Positions 6,327 to 7,133 of a DNA stretch of 7,133 bases are shown here, one piece after another; position 1 is the first letter of the stretch, and every line of letters begins with the position of its first letter. The notes beneath the pieces are model-generated. The model had not been told where the DNA came from, made no database searches, and saw nothing but the letters and a program-made list of their open reading frames with translations. The position numbers were made by a program, and so were the translations under genes. Source of the DNA: an uncultured beta proteobacterium (GTDB taxonomy: Bacteria > Pseudomonadota > Gammaproteobacteria > Burkholderiales > Burkholderiaceae_C); NCBI GenBank assembly GCA_903859265.1, contig CAIOLZ010000023.1, positions 1-7,133 on the forward strand, read 5' to 3'.

Positions 6327-7133
6327 TCAATGGCTTTTCAAAGTTTGAAACCCGCTCTGCGCTGCCGGTAATTGCGTGCGCCATGCGTGCTTGTGCATAG
6401 GTCGAAGGTAGTAGTGCAGTACGAGTGCAGCCGCGCCGACTGCAGCGGCGAGTACCCCATATCGGGCCTCTCTTACTTCGGGTGCCAGCATACCGGCTTC
6501 ACTGGCGTAGCGTTGCAAAATGAGCAGGGCCTGCTGCACCATAACCGGGTGGGCAGCACACGATGGACCGCCGAGAACGATGACACCCGGATCGAAATGG
6601 GTCCAGAGGTTTTGTAGCAAAACGCCGAGGTAAACACCACCGACTGACGCATCGGCACAAGCGCTCAGCGCGCGTGCACCGATGAATGCGTCGGCGCAGC
6701 CGCGCCGGCCACAGGAACACAGTGGCCCATCCACCTTCAATATGCTGTGTCCGATTTCACCGGCTATGCCGTGGGCGCCGATAAACAAACTGTCGTTGAG
6801 CACTATTCCGGCGCCGACGCCGACGTCGCATGTGACGAAAATCAGCGAATCATCGCGTTTTCCCCTGGGGAATTCGAACTCGCTCAGGGCTGCTGCGTCG
6901 GCCTCGTTTTGCACCTGCAGCGACACTGCGGCAACGCCTGCCCGGGCCAGGGCGGCACGCAGCTTTTGCAGCACATCCACATTGCGCCAGCCCAGGTTGG
7001 GGGCAAATCGCACCCGGCCGGTGCCCGCCTCTACCGCTCCGGGCAGCCCCACCCCCACGCCGGTCAACCGCATGCCGCGTTTCCTGACTTCAGCGCCGGC
7101 AATTGCAGCCATTCTGGCGACCTGCTCGCAGAC
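6327..7133 (-). CDS. ROK-family transcriptional regulator, probable xylose-responsive (partial, N-terminus outside window)
   Basis: The visible 268 residues are the sugar-binding ROK domain; the frame stays open to the window edge, so the ATG at 7112 is internal and the expected N-terminal winged helix-turn-helix lies outside. Seen in order are GVGVGLPG (25-32), FAPNLGWR (43-50), QNEADAAALSE (75-85), CDVGVGAGI (102-110), GIAGEIGHS (122-130), the zinc motif CSCGRRGC (139-146) and VIVLGGP (184-190). ROK kinases have N-D-x-N at the catalytic spot; here it is N-E-A-D, as in regulators of the XylR/NagC group, so a repressor or sugar sensor is preferred over a kinase. The segment between ARAL (153-156) and LGVLLQNLW looks about 30 residues shorter than in relatives I recall. 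It ends 2 nt before xylB. Xylose as effector is inferred from the operon; it may also regulate its own transcription. Confidence 0.9.
   Translation of the reverse strand, partial: VCEQVARMAAIAGAEVRKRGMRLTGVGVGLPGAVEAGTGRVRFAPNLGWRNVDVLQKLRAALARAGVAAVSLQVQNEADAAALSEFEFPRGKRDDSLIFVTCDVGVGAGIVLNDSLFIGAHGIAGEIGHSILKVDGPLCSCGRRGCADAFIGARALSACADASVGGVYLGVLLQNLWTHFDPGVIVLGGPSCAAHPVMVQQALLILQRYASEAGMLAPEVREARYGVLAAAVGAAALVLHYYLRPMHKHAWRTQLPAAQSGFQTLKSH

Larger units (their letters stand above)
1089..7133 (-). other. Probable xylose utilisation operon (ROK regulator-xylB-xylA-EIIC-like-oxidoreductase)
   Basis: Five genes on the - strand follow each other with gaps of 2, 50, 18 and 32 nt, and I see no convincing terminator or promoter between them. 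Two of them, xylose isomerase and xylulokinase, are the complete isomerase route from D-xylose to D-xylulose 5-phosphate. The regulator comes first, so it is probably co-transcribed and may be autoregulated; the promoter and operator must lie beyond base 7133. The operon differs from the E. coli arrangement in having xylB before xylA, a ROK rather than an AraC-type regulator, and a PTS EIIC-like protein in place of XylFGH or XylE. Operon structure is inferred from spacing and shared theme; no transcript data are available. Confidence 0.8.

Noticed and set aside
6325..6384. An upstream xylB start at 6384 adding 20 residues.
   Set aside because: The added residues are not conserved in xylulokinases and overlap the ROK gene; the start at 6324 matches the known N-terminus and gives the usual length.
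1..7133. Looked for tRNA/rRNA genes, CRISPR arrays, insertion sequences, attachment sites and phage or defence genes.
   Set aside because: No such signal was seen; the window is fully accounted for by six ordinary-looking chromosomal genes.

Overview
The window looks like a piece of a betaproteobacterial chromosome, most likely order Burkholderiales and possibly near the Comamonadaceae. This placement rests on the fairly high G+C content, the style of the Cca and ROK proteins, and gene order; it is an inference, not a database result. The coding density is very high: six genes fill almost all of the window and no intergenic gap exceeds about 50 bases.

Layout. At the left end (1-1083, + strand) is the C-terminal part, about 360 residues, of the CCA-adding tRNA nucleotidyltransferase with its HD phosphohydrolase domain; its N-terminus lies off the window. 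Five genes on the - strand converge on it. In transcription order (right to left) they are: a ROK-family transcriptional regulator cut by the right edge (6327-7133), xylulokinase xylB (4876-6324), xylose isomerase xylA (3512-4825), a galactitol-type PTS EIIC-like membrane protein (2120-3493), and a Gfo/Idh/MocA-family NAD(P)-dependent oxidoreductase (1089-2087). The gaps between them are 2, 50, 18 and 32 nt, so they very likely form one operon whose promoter lies beyond the right edge.

How the genes work together. XylA converts D-xylose to D-xylulose and XylB phosphorylates it to D-xylulose 5-phosphate, which enters the pentose phosphate pathway. The ROK protein carries regulator-type rather than kinase-type residues and is the likely local xylose sensor. 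The EIIC-like protein is the only transporter in the cluster. It appears without EIIA or EIIB, which suggests a stand-alone sugar permease or facilitator feeding XylA with unphosphorylated sugar. The oxidoreductase might oxidise or reduce xylose or a related sugar.

The most interesting points are the orphan GatC-type EIIC in a xylose-isomerase operon, a hydrophobic residue at the site equivalent to a reported xylose-transport mutation in E. coli GatC, and an apparent internal shortening of the ROK regulator.
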